Positions 29,780 to 38,019 of a stretch of DNA of 38,280 nucleotides are shown one piece after another. The position numbers were made by a program, and so were the translations under genes. The stretch spans positions 1 through 38,280 of the forward strand of contig CANRLC010000021.1 in NCBI GenBank assembly GCA_947631405.1, in the 5' to 3' direction. Each line of letters begins with the position of its first letter. Position 1 is the first letter of the stretch. The notes under the pieces were generated by a model, which was given only the letters and a program-made list of their open reading frames with translations, did not search any database and had not been told where the DNA came from. The stretch comes from an uncultured Clostridia bacterium. GTDB lineage: Bacteria; Bacillota; Clostridia; Christensenellales; Aristaeellaceae.

Positions 29780-31572
29780 ACGGGCGAGAGCCTCAGAGGG
29801 AAGAACTGCTGCGCGCTTTCGGCAGCACGCCTCCCGCTTTCGAGGCGGGCATCGACAGGACGCTGCGCCGCCTGACGAGCGAAAAGGAGGAACCCGTTGT
29901 GAAAAAGAAGCTGGCCCTTGCGCCCGCTTTGGTGCTGGCGCTTGCGCTGCTGGCGAGCGTGGCGCTCGCCGCGACGCTGTACCCCAAGACCGTCGAGTTG
30001 ATCCGCAAGGATTACGGCGACGATTTCGCGAACCAGCTGGAGACCTACGGCGTACACGCCGACATCGCGCAGTCGATCACGCTGGGCGACGTGCGCTACA
30101 CGTTCACCGACGCGGTGTGGAACGCGGGCGTGCTCTACGGCACGATCACCATGGAACCCGCCGAGGGCGCAAATGCGCTGCTGATCTGCGAGGGCGTGGA
30201 GGCCGGCGGCCCCGTCGGCTACAATCCCCTCTACGGCGAGCAGGCGCCGGAGGGAACGAAGTCCTACGCCGAGACGGCGAAGGAGACGGGCGCGAAGATC
30301 CTGCTGTGCAAGGCGCTGCCGCAGGGGCTGGTCGTGGACGGCGCGTGCGTCGGCGGCGAGATGGGCGTGGGCGAAAAGGTGACGCCCGAAAACGCGGTGG
30401 TCGCCAGCTTTGAGCTTTACGGCGTGCAGGAGGCGGACAGCTATCGGGTGCGCATCGACGCGATGAACACGGAGGTCAGCCCCGATGACGAAGCGCTGCG
30501 CGCCGAGCGAAGCGACGCGACGCAGCGTCAGAGCTGGGACGTGACCGTGACCCCCGAGATCAAGGAGGGGAGCGCCCCGGCCGCGCCGGAGGCGGTGAAC
30601 GCGGACGGCATGACCGTGATCGCGCCGGATGCCGTCGTGCAGGGCGGAACGATGCCCGTCTACGCGCTGACGCCGCGGGACTTTACCAGCGTCGTGCAGC
30701 CGGAGTGGTTTAACGCCAGCGGCGCGGCGGAGGGCGAGGAAACCCAGGAGAACGCCTTCGCCTTTGCCGACGGCGGAAGGCTGACCCTCTCCCGCGAGAC
30801 CGTCTTCTACGAACGCTGCGAGGGCACCGAGGTCTTCCACGGCTACGACGGCTACAGCGCCGAGACGCCCGCGGGGGACACCGCGAGCAGGCTCTTCCTT
30901 CTGGCGTCCGGCGTCTACGCGGACGAGACGTACAGGGGCCGCGAACCGGAAGAGCCGCTGGACGCCATCCCCGCGCTGACGCTTAGCGAGGCGGAGGAGA
31001 AGCTGCAAGCGCTGCTGGGGAGGCTGGGCGTTGCGAACGCGCAAATCGTCTGGAGCTACGGCATGGACGTCGAGCGCGCACAGAGGCTCAACGCCGAGCG
31101 CGACGCCGCCATCAAAGAGAGCGGCGGCGAGGGCTACAGCGATCCCTACGACCTGAGCGGCCTCACCGAGGAGGACGGCGGCTTCCTGCTCGTCGCCCGC
31201 GCGACCGTGGACGGCGTATACGCCGACGACAGCGTCTTGGACGCAACCGCGTTCGTGAACAAGGGCGGCGTAGCGAGGCTGAGCCTGAGAAGCGAATACG
31301 CCGTGGGCGGCGAGGCGGTGACCCCGGACAAGCTGATCGCGCCGGAGGAGGCGCTGAGCGCCGCCGTCGCCGAGGCGAAGAAGAGCTGGCTGCCGGAGCT
31401 TGGGGACGACCTGCAAAACGCGCCGAGCGTGGAGCTGGTCTATGCGCCCAAGACGGCGGGCGCGCTGACGCTGACGCCCGCGTGGCGCATCACCGCCTTG
31501 GACGAGTATTCCGATCCGTTCTCGGTGGACATCGACGCGGTGGACGGCGCGCTGCTGAAGGCGCCGTGGTAA
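29761..31572 (+). CDS. Membrane-anchored extracytoplasmic protein paired with the ECF sigma factor (putative anti-sigma/sensor)
   Basis: The 603-aa product has a short N-terminal cytoplasmic part (1-48; EELLRAFGSTPPAFEAGIDR), one transmembrane helix (about 51-72, LALAPALVLALALLASVALAA) and a very large extracytoplasmic region with repeated beta-rich segments. The long form starts at GTG 29761 behind GGAGGAGGG; GTG 29899 (AAAGGAGG 8 bp upstream) would give a 557-aa form beginning with a classical signal peptide. The FxAGIDRTLRRL stretch with the adjacent helix resembles the N-termini of other ECF-linked membrane proteins in Clostridia. It probably restrains the sigma factor or senses envelope signals; no zinc anti-sigma motif is visible. 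A strong terminator follows. Confidence 0.7.
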   Translation: MREHSVNGREPQREELLRAFGSTPPAFEAGIDRTLRRLTSEKEEPVVKKKLALAPALVLALALLASVALAATLYPKTVELIRKDYGDDFANQLETYGVHADIAQSITLGDVRYTFTDAVWNAGVLYGTITMEPAEGANALLICEGVEAGGPVGYNPLYGEQAPEGTKSYAETAKETGAKILLCKALPQGLVVDGACVGGEMGVGEKVTPENAVVASFELYGVQEADSYRVRIDAMNTEVSPDDEALRAERSDATQRQSWDVTVTPEIKEGSAPAAPEAVNADGMTVIAPDAVVQGGTMPVYALTPRDFTSVVQPEWFNASGAAEGEETQENAFAFADGGRLTLSRETVFYERCEGTEVFHGYDGYSAETPAGDTASRLFLLASGVYADETYRGREPEEPLDAIPALTLSEAEEKLQALLGRLGVANAQIVWSYGMDVERAQRLNAERDAAIKESGGEGYSDPYDLSGLTEEDGGFLLVARATVDGVYADDSVLDATAFVNKGGVARLSLRSEYAVGGEAVTPDKLIAPEEALSAAVAEAKKSWLPELGDDLQNAPSVELVYAPKTAGALTLTPAWRITALDEYSDPFSVDIDAVDGALLKAPW

Positions 31573-31590
31573 CGGCAAACGAAAACAGAG

Positions 31591-31617
31591 GGGGACGGGC
31601 TTGGCCCGCCCCTTTTT
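31591..31617 (+). terminator. Terminator of the second ECF operon
   Basis: GGGGACGGGC-TTG-GCCCGCCCC (one bulged A) followed by TTTTT. Confidence 0.9.
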
Positions 31618-31642
31618 GCCGTCTTCCGACTTTCTCCCCAAA

Positions 31643-31671
31643 TTGACAACGCCCGACGCGTCGCCTATAAT
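31643..31671 (+). promoter_or_regulatory. sigma-A promoter of the molybdenum hydroxylase operon
   Basis: TTGACA (31643-31648), 17-bp spacer, TATAAT (31666-31671); start codon 36 bp downstream. No operator was recognised. Confidence 0.9.
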
Positions 31672-31706
31672 AAAAGCGTTGAAGATCATGGATGCGGAGG
31701 TGCGGC

Positions 31707-32480
31707 ATGGCCAGCTTTTCGGAATACGTCTTCCCCGAGACGATCGAGGAGGCGTATGCGCTCAATCAGAAGCGCTCCTCGGTGATCGTGGCGGGCAACA
31801 TGTGGCTGCGCATGTGCGGCCTGAGAAAGAAGACCGCCATCGACCTGTCCCGGCTGGGGCTGGATGGGATCACAGAAGAGGGGGACGCCTTCACCCTCGG
31901 CGCGATGGCGACGCTGCGCGATCTGGAGACGCATCCGGCGCTGGCGCGGGAATACGGCGGCGCGTTCGGCGAGGCGCTTTCGCCCATCGTCGGCACGCAG
32001 TTTCGGCGCACGGCGACCGTCGGCGGCAGCGTCTATTCGCGCTTCGGCTTTTCGGACGTGAGCGCGCTGCTGCTCGCGCTGGACGCACGGGTGCTGCTGC
32101 ATGCGCGCGGCGAGACGCCGCTGCGCGATTACCAGCGCGAGCCGTGGGATCGGGACGTTGTGCTCGGCGTGCGCATCCCCAAGGGACGGCGCGCGGCGGC
32201 GCGCAGCGTGCGGCTATGCAGCACCGATCTGCCGCTGCTGGTCTGCGCGGCGTCGCTGGGGCCGGACGGCCTGCGCCTCGCGCTGGGCGCGCGGCCCGGC
32301 CGGGCGATGATCGTCGCCGAGGGCCTGCCCGCGGACGCGGACGAGGCGGCCTTTGCCGCCATCGCGCGGGACGTGCCGCTGGGCGGCAACCGCCGCGCGA
32401 GCGAGGACTACCGCCGCCGCGTCGCGCCCGTGCTGATGGCGCGCGCCGCCGCCGCGGTGAGAGGGGAGGAACGCGCATGA
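31707..32480 (+). CDS. Molybdenum hydroxylase FAD-binding subunit (XdhB-like)
   Basis: The 257-aa product is the FAD subunit of a xanthine-dehydrogenase-type enzyme: first flavin motif region VIVAGNMWLRMCGLRKKTAID (where the textbook AGGTDL is replaced) and second motif RRTATVGGSVYSRFGFSDV (TVGGN-like). The C-terminal CO-dehydrogenase flavoprotein domain follows but is short; the family is usually about 280-300 aa. It passes electrons from the 2Fe-2S subunit to NAD or another acceptor. ATG 31707 follows GGAGG by 6 bp. The stop overlaps the next start (ATGA). Confidence 0.85.
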   Translation: MASFSEYVFPETIEEAYALNQKRSSVIVAGNMWLRMCGLRKKTAIDLSRLGLDGITEEGDAFTLGAMATLRDLETHPALAREYGGAFGEALSPIVGTQFRRTATVGGSVYSRFGFSDVSALLLALDARVLLHARGETPLRDYQREPWDRDVVLGVRIPKGRRAAARSVRLCSTDLPLLVCAASLGPDGLRLALGARPGRAMIVAEGLPADADEAAFAAIARDVPLGGNRRASEDYRRRVAPVLMARAAAAVRGEERA

Positions 32481-32947
32481 CCGTCGAACTGACGCTCAAC
32501 GGAAGGCCCGTCCGCGCGCAGGTCGAGGCGGACGACTCGCTCTACACGTTGCTGCGCGCGCTGGGCGTGCGCTCCGTCAAGTGCGGGTGCGAGACGTCCT
32601 CCTGCGGGCTGTGTACCGTGCATCTGGACGGGCAGCCCGTGCTCTCCTGCTCGGTGCCCGCGCCGCGCTGCGCGGGCCGCGCGGTGACGACGCTGGAGGG
32701 GCTGCAAAGCGAGGCGCGGCTGCTGGGCGAGTGCCTCGCGGACGAGGGCGCGGAGCAGTGCGGCTTCTGCGCGTCGGGCCTCATCATGAACGCGCTGGCG
32801 CTCGCGCGCGAGAACCCGAGCGCTACGGATGAGGAGATCGACGCCTATCTGGCGGGGAACCTGTGCCGCTGCTCCGGCTATGTGGGGCAGCGCCGCGCCA
32901 TTCGGCGCTATCTTTCGCGGATCGCGAGCGGGGAGGGGCGCGCATGA
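32477..32947 (+). CDS. Molybdenum hydroxylase 2Fe-2S subunit (XdhC/CoxS-like)
   Basis: The 156-aa product has the plant-type ferredoxin cluster ligands C38, C43, C46 and C58 (CGCETSSCGLC, then C) and the second 2Fe-2S cluster ligands C95, C98, C130 and C132 (CGFC, CRC). It is complete for this family. It shuttles electrons between the molybdopterin site and the flavin. Both junctions are 4-bp ATGA overlaps, so it is translated with its two partners in fixed ratio. Confidence 0.95.
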   Translation: MTVELTLNGRPVRAQVEADDSLYTLLRALGVRSVKCGCETSSCGLCTVHLDGQPVLSCSVPAPRCAGRAVTTLEGLQSEARLLGECLADEGAEQCGFCASGLIMNALALARENPSATDEEIDAYLAGNLCRCSGYVGQRRAIRRYLSRIASGEGRA

Positions 32948-35235
32948 GCAACCGGGTCGTGGGGCAGGGCGTCCGCAAGAAGGACGCGATGGCGCTCGTC
33001 TCCGGGCAGGGCGTCTACACCGAGGACATCGCGCCGGGCGGCTGCCTGTGCGTAAAGCTGCTGCGCAGCCCGCACGCGCACGCCGTCGTGCGCTCCATCG
33101 ACGTCTCCCGCGCGAAGGAGGCGCCGGGCGTCGCCTGCGTGCTGACGTGGGAGGATGCGCCAAAGACGCGCTTTACGCAGGCCGGGCAGACCTATCCCGA
33201 GTTCAGCCCGTATGACCGCCTCATCCTCGACCGCCATCTGCGCTGCGTGGGCGACCCGGTCGCCATCGTGGCGGCGGAGACGGAGCGGCAGGCGCTCGCG
33301 GCGATTGATCGCATCCGCGTCGAGTACGACGTGCTGCCCGCCGTGCTGGACGCGCGCGAGGCGCTGGACAACGAGACGCTCATCCACCCGGAGGCGGACT
33401 GGCGCGCGCTCGTGCCGGAGTGCGGCGCGGACAACCGCCGCAACCTCGTCGCGCACGGCTGCGATCAGGACGGCGACGTGGAGGCGGAGCTGGCGTGCTG
33501 TGACGTGGTGATCGACCGCGAATACGAGACGCACGCCAACCAGCAGTGCATGATGGAGACGTTTCGCGCCTTCTGTATGCCGGATGCCTACGGGCGGCTG
33601 ACGGTCGTCTCCTCCACGCAGATCCCGTTCCACGTCCGCCGCATCGTCGCCACGGCGCTGGAGATTTCCAAGAGCCGCGTGCGCGTGGTGAAGCCGCGCA
33701 TCGGCGGCGGGTTCGGCGCGAAGCAGACGGCGGTGTGCGAGGTCTATCCCGCGCTGGTGACGATGAAGACGGGCCGCGCGGCGATGCTCGTCTTCACCCG
33801 CGAGGAGGCGATGACCGTCTCCTCCCCGCGCCACGCGATGCGCATGCGCGTGCGGCTGGGCGCGACGCGGGACGGGACGATCCGCGCCATCGACATGCAC
33901 ACGCTCTCCAACACCGGGGCCTACGGCGAGCACGGGCCGACGACCGTCGGGCTGTCGGGGCACAAGTCCATCCCGCTGTATACGCACAGCCTGCGCGCGT
34001 TCCGCTTCTCGTGGGACGTCGTCTACACCAACACGATGAGCGCGGGCGCGTATCGCGGTTACGGCGCGACGCAGGGCATCTTCGCGGTCGAGTCGGCGGT
34101 GAATGAGCTGGCGCACGCGCTGGGCATGGATCCCGCCGCGCTGCGCGAGGCAAACGCCGTGCGCGAGGGCGAGGTCATGCCCGCCTATTACGGCGAGACG
34201 GCGGGAAGCTGTGCGCTCTCCCGCTGCATCGCGCGGGCCAAAGAGATGATCGGCTGGGCGGAAAAGTACCCACGCCGCACGCTGCCCAACGGCCATGTGC
34301 GCGCGGTGGGCATCGCGCTGAGCATGCAAGGTTCCGGCATCTCCGGGGTGGATACGGCGTCCGCCGCCATCCGTCTGGCGGACGAGGGGACGTACAACCT
34401 CTCCATCGGCGCGACGGACATGGGCACCGGCTGCGACACCATCCTCGCGCAGATCGCCGCCGAGGCGCTGGAATGCCCGCTCTCGGCGATCTCCGTCCAC
34501 GGCGTGGACACCGACGTCTCGCCCTACGATACGGGCAGCTACGCGTCGAGCACCACCTACGTCACGGGGATGGCCGTCGTGCGCGCCTGCGAGGCGCTGC
34601 GCGCGCAGATCGTGCGCGCGGGCGCGAAGCTGCTGGGCTGCGCGCAGGAGGACGCCTCCTTTGACGGCGAGGCCGTCGCCTGCGAGGCGAGCGGGAGGCG
34701 GGTGTCGCTTTGCAGCATCGCCGAGGCGCAGATGACCGCGGGGATGGACGCCATCGCCGCCGTCGCGTCGGGCGGCTCGCCGACGTCGCCGCCGCCGTTC
34801 ATGGCGGGCTGCGCGGAGATCGACCTCGACCCGCTGACGGGGCAGGTGAAGGTGGTCGATTTCGCGGGCGCGGTGGATTGCGGCACCGTGGTCAACCCGA
34901 ACCTCGCGCGCGTGCAGACCGAGGGCGGCATCCTGCAGGGGATCGGCATGGCGCTGTGCGAGATGCCCGTGATGGACGAGCGGGGGCGCACGATGAGCAA
35001 CTCCCTGCTGCAATACCGCATCCCGACCCGGCAGGACGCGCCGCGCATCCGCGTCGCGTTCGAGCCGAGCTACGAAAAGAGCGGCCCCTACGGCGCGAAG
35101 TCCATCGGCGAGTGCGTCATCAACACGCCCTGCGCCGCCATCGCCGACGCCGTGTATAACGCCTGCGGCGTGCGCGTGCGCGACCTGCCGATCACCCCGG
35201 AAAAGGTGCTGCTGGGCGCGAAGGGGGAGCCGTGA
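32944..35235 (+). CDS. Molybdenum hydroxylase molybdopterin-binding subunit (XdhA/aldehyde oxidase-like)
   Basis: The 763-aa catalytic subunit has the aldehyde oxidase/xanthine dehydrogenase a/b hammerhead domain (about 15-120) and the cofactor-binding domain: RIGGGFGAKQ (cofactor motif), GAYRGYGATQ, and near the end PYGAKSIGECVINTPCAAIADAV, whose Glu is the catalytic base by family alignment. Substrate is not readable; purines, aldehydes and nicotinate-like rings are all possible. ATG 32944 is fixed by the ATGA overlap. The gene ends in a GTGA overlap with the MocA-like gene. Confidence 0.92.
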   Translation: MSNRVVGQGVRKKDAMALVSGQGVYTEDIAPGGCLCVKLLRSPHAHAVVRSIDVSRAKEAPGVACVLTWEDAPKTRFTQAGQTYPEFSPYDRLILDRHLRCVGDPVAIVAAETERQALAAIDRIRVEYDVLPAVLDAREALDNETLIHPEADWRALVPECGADNRRNLVAHGCDQDGDVEAELACCDVVIDREYETHANQQCMMETFRAFCMPDAYGRLTVVSSTQIPFHVRRIVATALEISKSRVRVVKPRIGGGFGAKQTAVCEVYPALVTMKTGRAAMLVFTREEAMTVSSPRHAMRMRVRLGATRDGTIRAIDMHTLSNTGAYGEHGPTTVGLSGHKSIPLYTHSLRAFRFSWDVVYTNTMSAGAYRGYGATQGIFAVESAVNELAHALGMDPAALREANAVREGEVMPAYYGETAGSCALSRCIARAKEMIGWAEKYPRRTLPNGHVRAVGIALSMQGSGISGVDTASAAIRLADEGTYNLSIGATDMGTGCDTILAQIAAEALECPLSAISVHGVDTDVSPYDTGSYASSTTYVTGMAVVRACEALRAQIVRAGAKLLGCAQEDASFDGEAVACEASGRRVSLCSIAEAQMTAGMDAIAAVASGGSPTSPPPFMAGCAEIDLDPLTGQVKVVDFAGAVDCGTVVNPNLARVQTEGGILQGIGMALCEMPVMDERGRTMSNSLLQYRIPTRQDAPRIRVAFEPSYEKSGPYGAKSIGECVINTPCAAIADAVYNACGVRVRDLPITPEKVLLGAKGEP

Positions 35236-35822
35236 GGCTCGGCGGGGCGCTGCTGGCCGCAGGGCGCGGCAGCCGCTACGCCGCGGCGCGGCCCGGCGCG
35301 GGCAACAAGCTGCTCGCGCCCTTTGAGGGGAAGCCGCTCGTCTGCCACGCGATGGACGCGCTCGCGGCGGCGGGGCTATCGCGCGTGGCGGTCGTCACGG
35401 GCGAGGAGGCGATCGCAGCGCTGGCGCGCGAGCGCGGGTTTGGCGTCGTCTGGAACGAGCGGCCCGAGATGGGGCAGGGCTACTCCGTCGCGCTGGGCGT
35501 TTCGGCGCTTTCGGATCTGGACGGCGCGCTGCTGCTGGCGGCCGACCAGCCGCGCGTGAGCGCGCGGTCGCTGCGCGCGCTGATTCGCGCGTTTTCATGC
35601 GGCGGCAAGGGCCTCGCATGCCTTGAGGACGGCACGCACTGGGGCAACCCCGCGCTCTTTGGCGCGCCCGCCTTTCCCGCGCTGGCGGCGCTGCGCGGCG
35701 ACGCCGGGGCCAAGCGCCTGCTTCTGGCAAACGAGGGCGACCTGCTGCGCGTGCCGTGCGCGCCGGGGGATTCGCTCTTTGACGCGGATACCCCGGGGGA
35801 TTTTCTTGGCCGCATGTCTTGA
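35232..35822 (+). CDS. MobA/MocA-like molybdenum cofactor nucleotidyltransferase
   Basis: The 196-aa product starts with GTG 35232 in GTGA overlap and the nucleotidyltransferase motif LAAGRGSRY (8-16), then GNKLLAPFEGKPL, and the acidic motif LLAADQPRVS (about 91-100). The family transfers CMP (MocA) or GMP (MobA) to molybdopterin; the neighbourhood with a xanthine-dehydrogenase-type enzyme favours the MocA type, which makes molybdopterin cytosine dinucleotide. Its TGA stop is embedded in the -35 box of the tRNA promoter. Confidence 0.87.
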   Translation: MRLGGALLAAGRGSRYAAARPGAGNKLLAPFEGKPLVCHAMDALAAAGLSRVAVVTGEEAIAALARERGFGVVWNERPEMGQGYSVALGVSALSDLDGALLLAADQPRVSARSLRALIRAFSCGGKGLACLEDGTHWGNPALFGAPAFPALAALRGDAGAKRLLLANEGDLLRVPCAPGDSLFDADTPGDFLGRMS

Positions 35823-35847
35823 CAAGGGGCGCGAGTTCCTGTATAAT
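35819..35847 (+). promoter_or_regulatory. sigma-A promoter of tRNA-Ser, overlapping the preceding stop
   Basis: TTGACA (35819-35824) contains the TGA stop (35820-35822) of the MocA-like gene; TATAAT (35842-35847) follows after 17 bp, 30 bp before the tRNA. Confidence 0.92.
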
Positions 35848-35876
35848 CGTCTTTGCTGATTGAGCAGCAGCGCTCT

Positions 35877-35967
35877 GGAGAGTTGGCTGAGTGGTCTAAG
35901 GCGCACGACTGGAAATCGTGTGAGGGCTGATACCCCTCCTTGGGTTCAAATCCCAAACTCTCCGCCA
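35877..35967 (+). tRNA. tRNA-Ser (anticodon GGA)
   Basis: The 7-bp acceptor GGAGAGT/ACTCTCC, discriminator G and encoded CCA (35965-35967) are present. The anticodon stem CACGA/TCGTG closes loop CTGGAAA, giving anticodon GGA (35911-35913). The variable arm is long (class II), as in serine tRNAs, and the T arm has GGTTCAAATCC. Confidence 0.98.
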
Positions 35968-35968
35968 A

Positions 35969-36002
35969 CATCCGCCGGCAGAACGCTGGCGGATGGTTTT
36001 TT
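35969..36002 (+). terminator. Terminator of the tRNA-Ser gene
   Basis: CATCCGCCGGC (35969-35979) pairs with GCTGGCGGATG (35985-35995) with one mismatch, followed by GTTTTTT. It starts 2 bp after the tRNA CCA. Confidence 0.92.
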
Positions 36003-36044
36003 GATTTCAGGCGGATAATCCCGCTTTTTTCACATGGAGGGATC

Positions 36045-36935
36045 ATGTTACAGGGCATTTTTGCGCGCGCCGCCCGCGCGGCGCTGCTTTGCGCGGGGCT
36101 GATCCTCTGCTGCGCGGCCCCGGTGCTGGGCGAAGCGACGGCGGCTGAGGCGACGGTCTCCGAGGAGACGGCCTCCGAAGCGACGGCGGCCGAGGTGACC
36201 CCGGCTTACAGCCGCGTGGTCGAGCTGCCGGGGCTGGGCGAATGGATGTACTACGCGCAGAACGATCCGCTCTGGGCGAACGCTGTCTACGAGCCGAGGT
36301 ACAGCCCGACCCAGCGGAAGATGAAATCCGGCGCGTGCGGGCCGACGTCGGCGGCGATGGCGATCGCGCACCAGCTTTCCGGCGAGGAGCTGACCGCGCT
36401 GCTGCAAAGCGCGCGCGACCCGAGGATCGGCTTCCCATTCTGCCCGTGCTCCGCGACGCAATACTACCACTACGGGAACGAGCACGAGCTGACCTATCCG
36501 AGAACTGCCGAGGACTTTGAGACCTACCTGCCGGTGATCTTCGCCTCGTTTGCGACGGGCAACAACAGCCACAACCAGATCATGCGCCCGGTCGGCTTCG
36601 GCACCAACACCTCCATCTTTGAGATGCTGGCCGACGCCTACGGCCTCACCTTCCGCACCACGCACGACTGGGAGACTGCCCGCGCCGCGCTACAGGACGG
36701 GTACAGCGTCGTCACGACGGTCACGCGCGGCATCTTTACCCAATCCTCGCACTACCTCTACATCGCGGCGGCGGACGACGACTACGTCTACATCCTCGAT
36801 TCGCTGATGCGCGAGGAATATCCCGCCGACCACAACCACCGCCTCGAGGTGCTGGAGCCGGGCGTCGTGCGCGCGACATACGACAATCTGCCGTATCTGT
36901 ATCTGTACGGGTATTACATGTTCAAGAAGGAATAG
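36045..36935 (+). CDS. Secreted C39-like cysteine peptidase family protein
   Basis: The 296-aa product has a signal peptide (about 1-29; AALLCAGLILCCAAPVLG), a low-complexity linker made of repeating TAAEAT/VSEETASEA units (30-52), and a peptidase C39_2-like domain: catalytic Cys C98 in SGACGPTSAAMAIA, His H236 in SSHYLYIAAAD, and Asp D252 in VYILDS. The domain is common in secreted Clostridial proteins acting on peptides or cell wall. ATG 36045 has GGAGGG 4-5 bp upstream. No promoter is obvious; read-through from the tRNA terminator or a weak promoter is possible. Confidence 0.82.
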   Translation: MLQGIFARAARAALLCAGLILCCAAPVLGEATAAEATVSEETASEATAAEVTPAYSRVVELPGLGEWMYYAQNDPLWANAVYEPRYSPTQRKMKSGACGPTSAAMAIAHQLSGEELTALLQSARDPRIGFPFCPCSATQYYHYGNEHELTYPRTAEDFETYLPVIFASFATGNNSHNQIMRPVGFGTNTSIFEMLADAYGLTFRTTHDWETARAALQDGYSVVTTVTRGIFTQSSHYLYIAAADDDYVYILDSLMREEYPADHNHRLEVLEPGVVRATYDNLPYLYLYGYYMFKKE

Positions 36936-36982
36936 GGGAGGGAAGAGATCGGGGCCTGTCAAGCCAAGTCAGCCCTACGAGA

Positions 36983-37021
36983 AAAAAGGTGCGAGAAGGT
37001 ATTGCCAACTCGCATCTTTTG
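36983..37021 (+). terminator. Hairpin at the left end of the insertion sequence
   Basis: AGGTGCGAG (36987-36995) pairs with CTCGCATCT (37009-37017), one wobble, flanked by AAAA and TTTT. Many insertion sequences carry such a stem next to the end to stop outside transcription; it could also end the peptidase transcript. Confidence 0.6.
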
Positions 37022-37084
37022 TTGTAAATCGGAACTGCCATGAAACCAATACAACAAAGACATGATACCGAAAAAGAGCGGAGA

Positions 37085-37309
37085 ATGCAAGTCGTCATGC
37101 CGTTGGATTTGGAGCTGAGAATACCGGAAGGAGATCCGCTGGGCCTGTTCATCAAGATCACGGAGGATGGATTGCAGGGAACTGGAAGCGGCATACGAAC
37201 GCCGGGAAACGGCGGGAGAGGCCACAGCAACGCAGCTCTTTCAACAGGTGATTTTGGCTATTATACGTTGAGAAGGCTGAGAGACGCATGCAGATATGAT
37301 TATTCATAA
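37085..37309 (+). pseudogene. IS1182-family transposase N-terminal fragment, frameshifted
   Basis: Frame 1 gives VVMPLDLELRIPEGDPL through ITEDGL; a +1 frame from 37167 gives DCRELEAAYERRETAGEAT and QLFQQVILAIIR up to a stop at 37269; the original frame then gives LRRLRDACRYDY up to 37309. Joined, these follow the usual order of IS1182-type N-termini (PLD..IPE.DP, L..AY.R, LF..V..A, S.R..E.ACR.D). Two compensating frameshifts and loss of the rest make it non-functional. The reading is mine; a profile search would settle the family. Confidence 0.65.
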
Positions 37310-37567
37310 GCTCGAGGCTTCGTGATCCCCGAAAAACAGAATCATTCCTCCGGCGAGTTCTGACTCTGCGATGCTCAAAAAAGCGACGAGGCCTTTTGGG
37401 GTTAGCCGAAATCGCATGGATTTGCTGCGCTTTTATGTGTTTCTTTTGTTTACATAGTTATGGGGCTGCCACGCCAATGGTTTCGTTAGCTTGACAGCCC
37501 TTCAAATCGATCGGGAGAAGATCGATGCGGTGGTTCTCACGTTTTTCCGCGAGGCGGAATGCCGCAC

Positions 37568-37900
37568 TTATTCCGCTTCCAACGCGTCACACAGGCGGAG
37601 CAGCTCCTCCTCGATGCGGGCGACTGCCTCGGCGGCGGACTTCAGCTTGGCGTGCAGGATTGCGTTTTCGCGCGCCAGCACCACCGGGTCGGGTGCGTCG
37701 GCCTCCGGCGATCGCGCCTGCGCCGCTTCGGGTATTCCCGCTGCCGTTCCTGCGGACAGCTTCCGCAGCGCGCCCTCGACGGCAAAGGCGCGCTCCTCCA
37801 GCTTGGCTACCTGCGACCCCGCCAGCGCGAGGCTGCGCCGCAGCGCCCCGTTTTCACGCGCGAGGGGCTGCAAAGAAGCGTTCATTTGTTCTCTTTCCAT
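37568..37900 (-). CDS. Small coiled-coil protein, function unknown
   Basis: The 110-aa product has two helical stretches with heptad-like leucine spacing (about 5-40, MNASLQPLARENGALRRSLALAG, and 75-108, VVLARENAILHAKLKSAAEAV), separated by an Ala/Pro-rich linker. The two halves share the pattern LARENxxL, so it may be an internal duplication. GGAGG lies 8 bp upstream of ATG 37900. The frame is open to ATG 38002, but the extra part has no ribosome site and overlaps the leader hairpin. A consensus-like promoter and structured leader precede it, supporting a real gene. No family recognised; ZapB-like or DivIVA-like bundling is only an analogy. Confidence 0.65.
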   Translation of the reverse strand: MEREQMNASLQPLARENGALRRSLALAGSQVAKLEERAFAVEGALRKLSAGTAAGIPEAAQARSPEADAPDPVVLARENAILHAKLKSAAEAVARIEEELLRLCDALEAE

Positions 37901-37929
37901 TTTGACAACCTCCTGTGTATTGATTTCTT

Positions 37930-37968
37930 CCCTCGCGACGCGCGGTAAACCGAACAGCCCGCGCGAGG
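37930..37968 (-). other. Hairpin in the leader of the coiled-coil gene
   Basis: On the minus strand CCTCGCGCGG pairs with CCGCGCGTCGCGAGG (one interior offset) around a GCTGTTCGGTTTA loop. It lies in the about 110-nt leader, 20-30 nt before the ribosome site. Confidence 0.55.
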
Positions 37969-38019
37969 AAAACGACAAAAGTAGCGGATGCGCAAAACGC
38001 ATAGGGTGTCTTCTCTCAA

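Larger units (their letters stand above)
36951..37500 (+). mobile_element. Decayed IS1182-like insertion sequence with recognisable ends
   Basis: The left end GGGCCTGTCAAGC (36952-36964) and the right end GCTTGACAGCCC (37489-37500) are inverted repeats with a single inserted base. Between them lie a terminator-like hairpin (36983-37021), a broken transposase start (37085-37309) and about 180 bp of unassignable sequence. At 550 bp it has lost most of a transposase that is normally about 1.4-1.6 kb. Confidence 0.65.

Noticed and set aside
32908-35013. 701-codon minus frame opposite the molybdopterin subunit
   Set aside because: Antisense shadow of a conserved enzyme.
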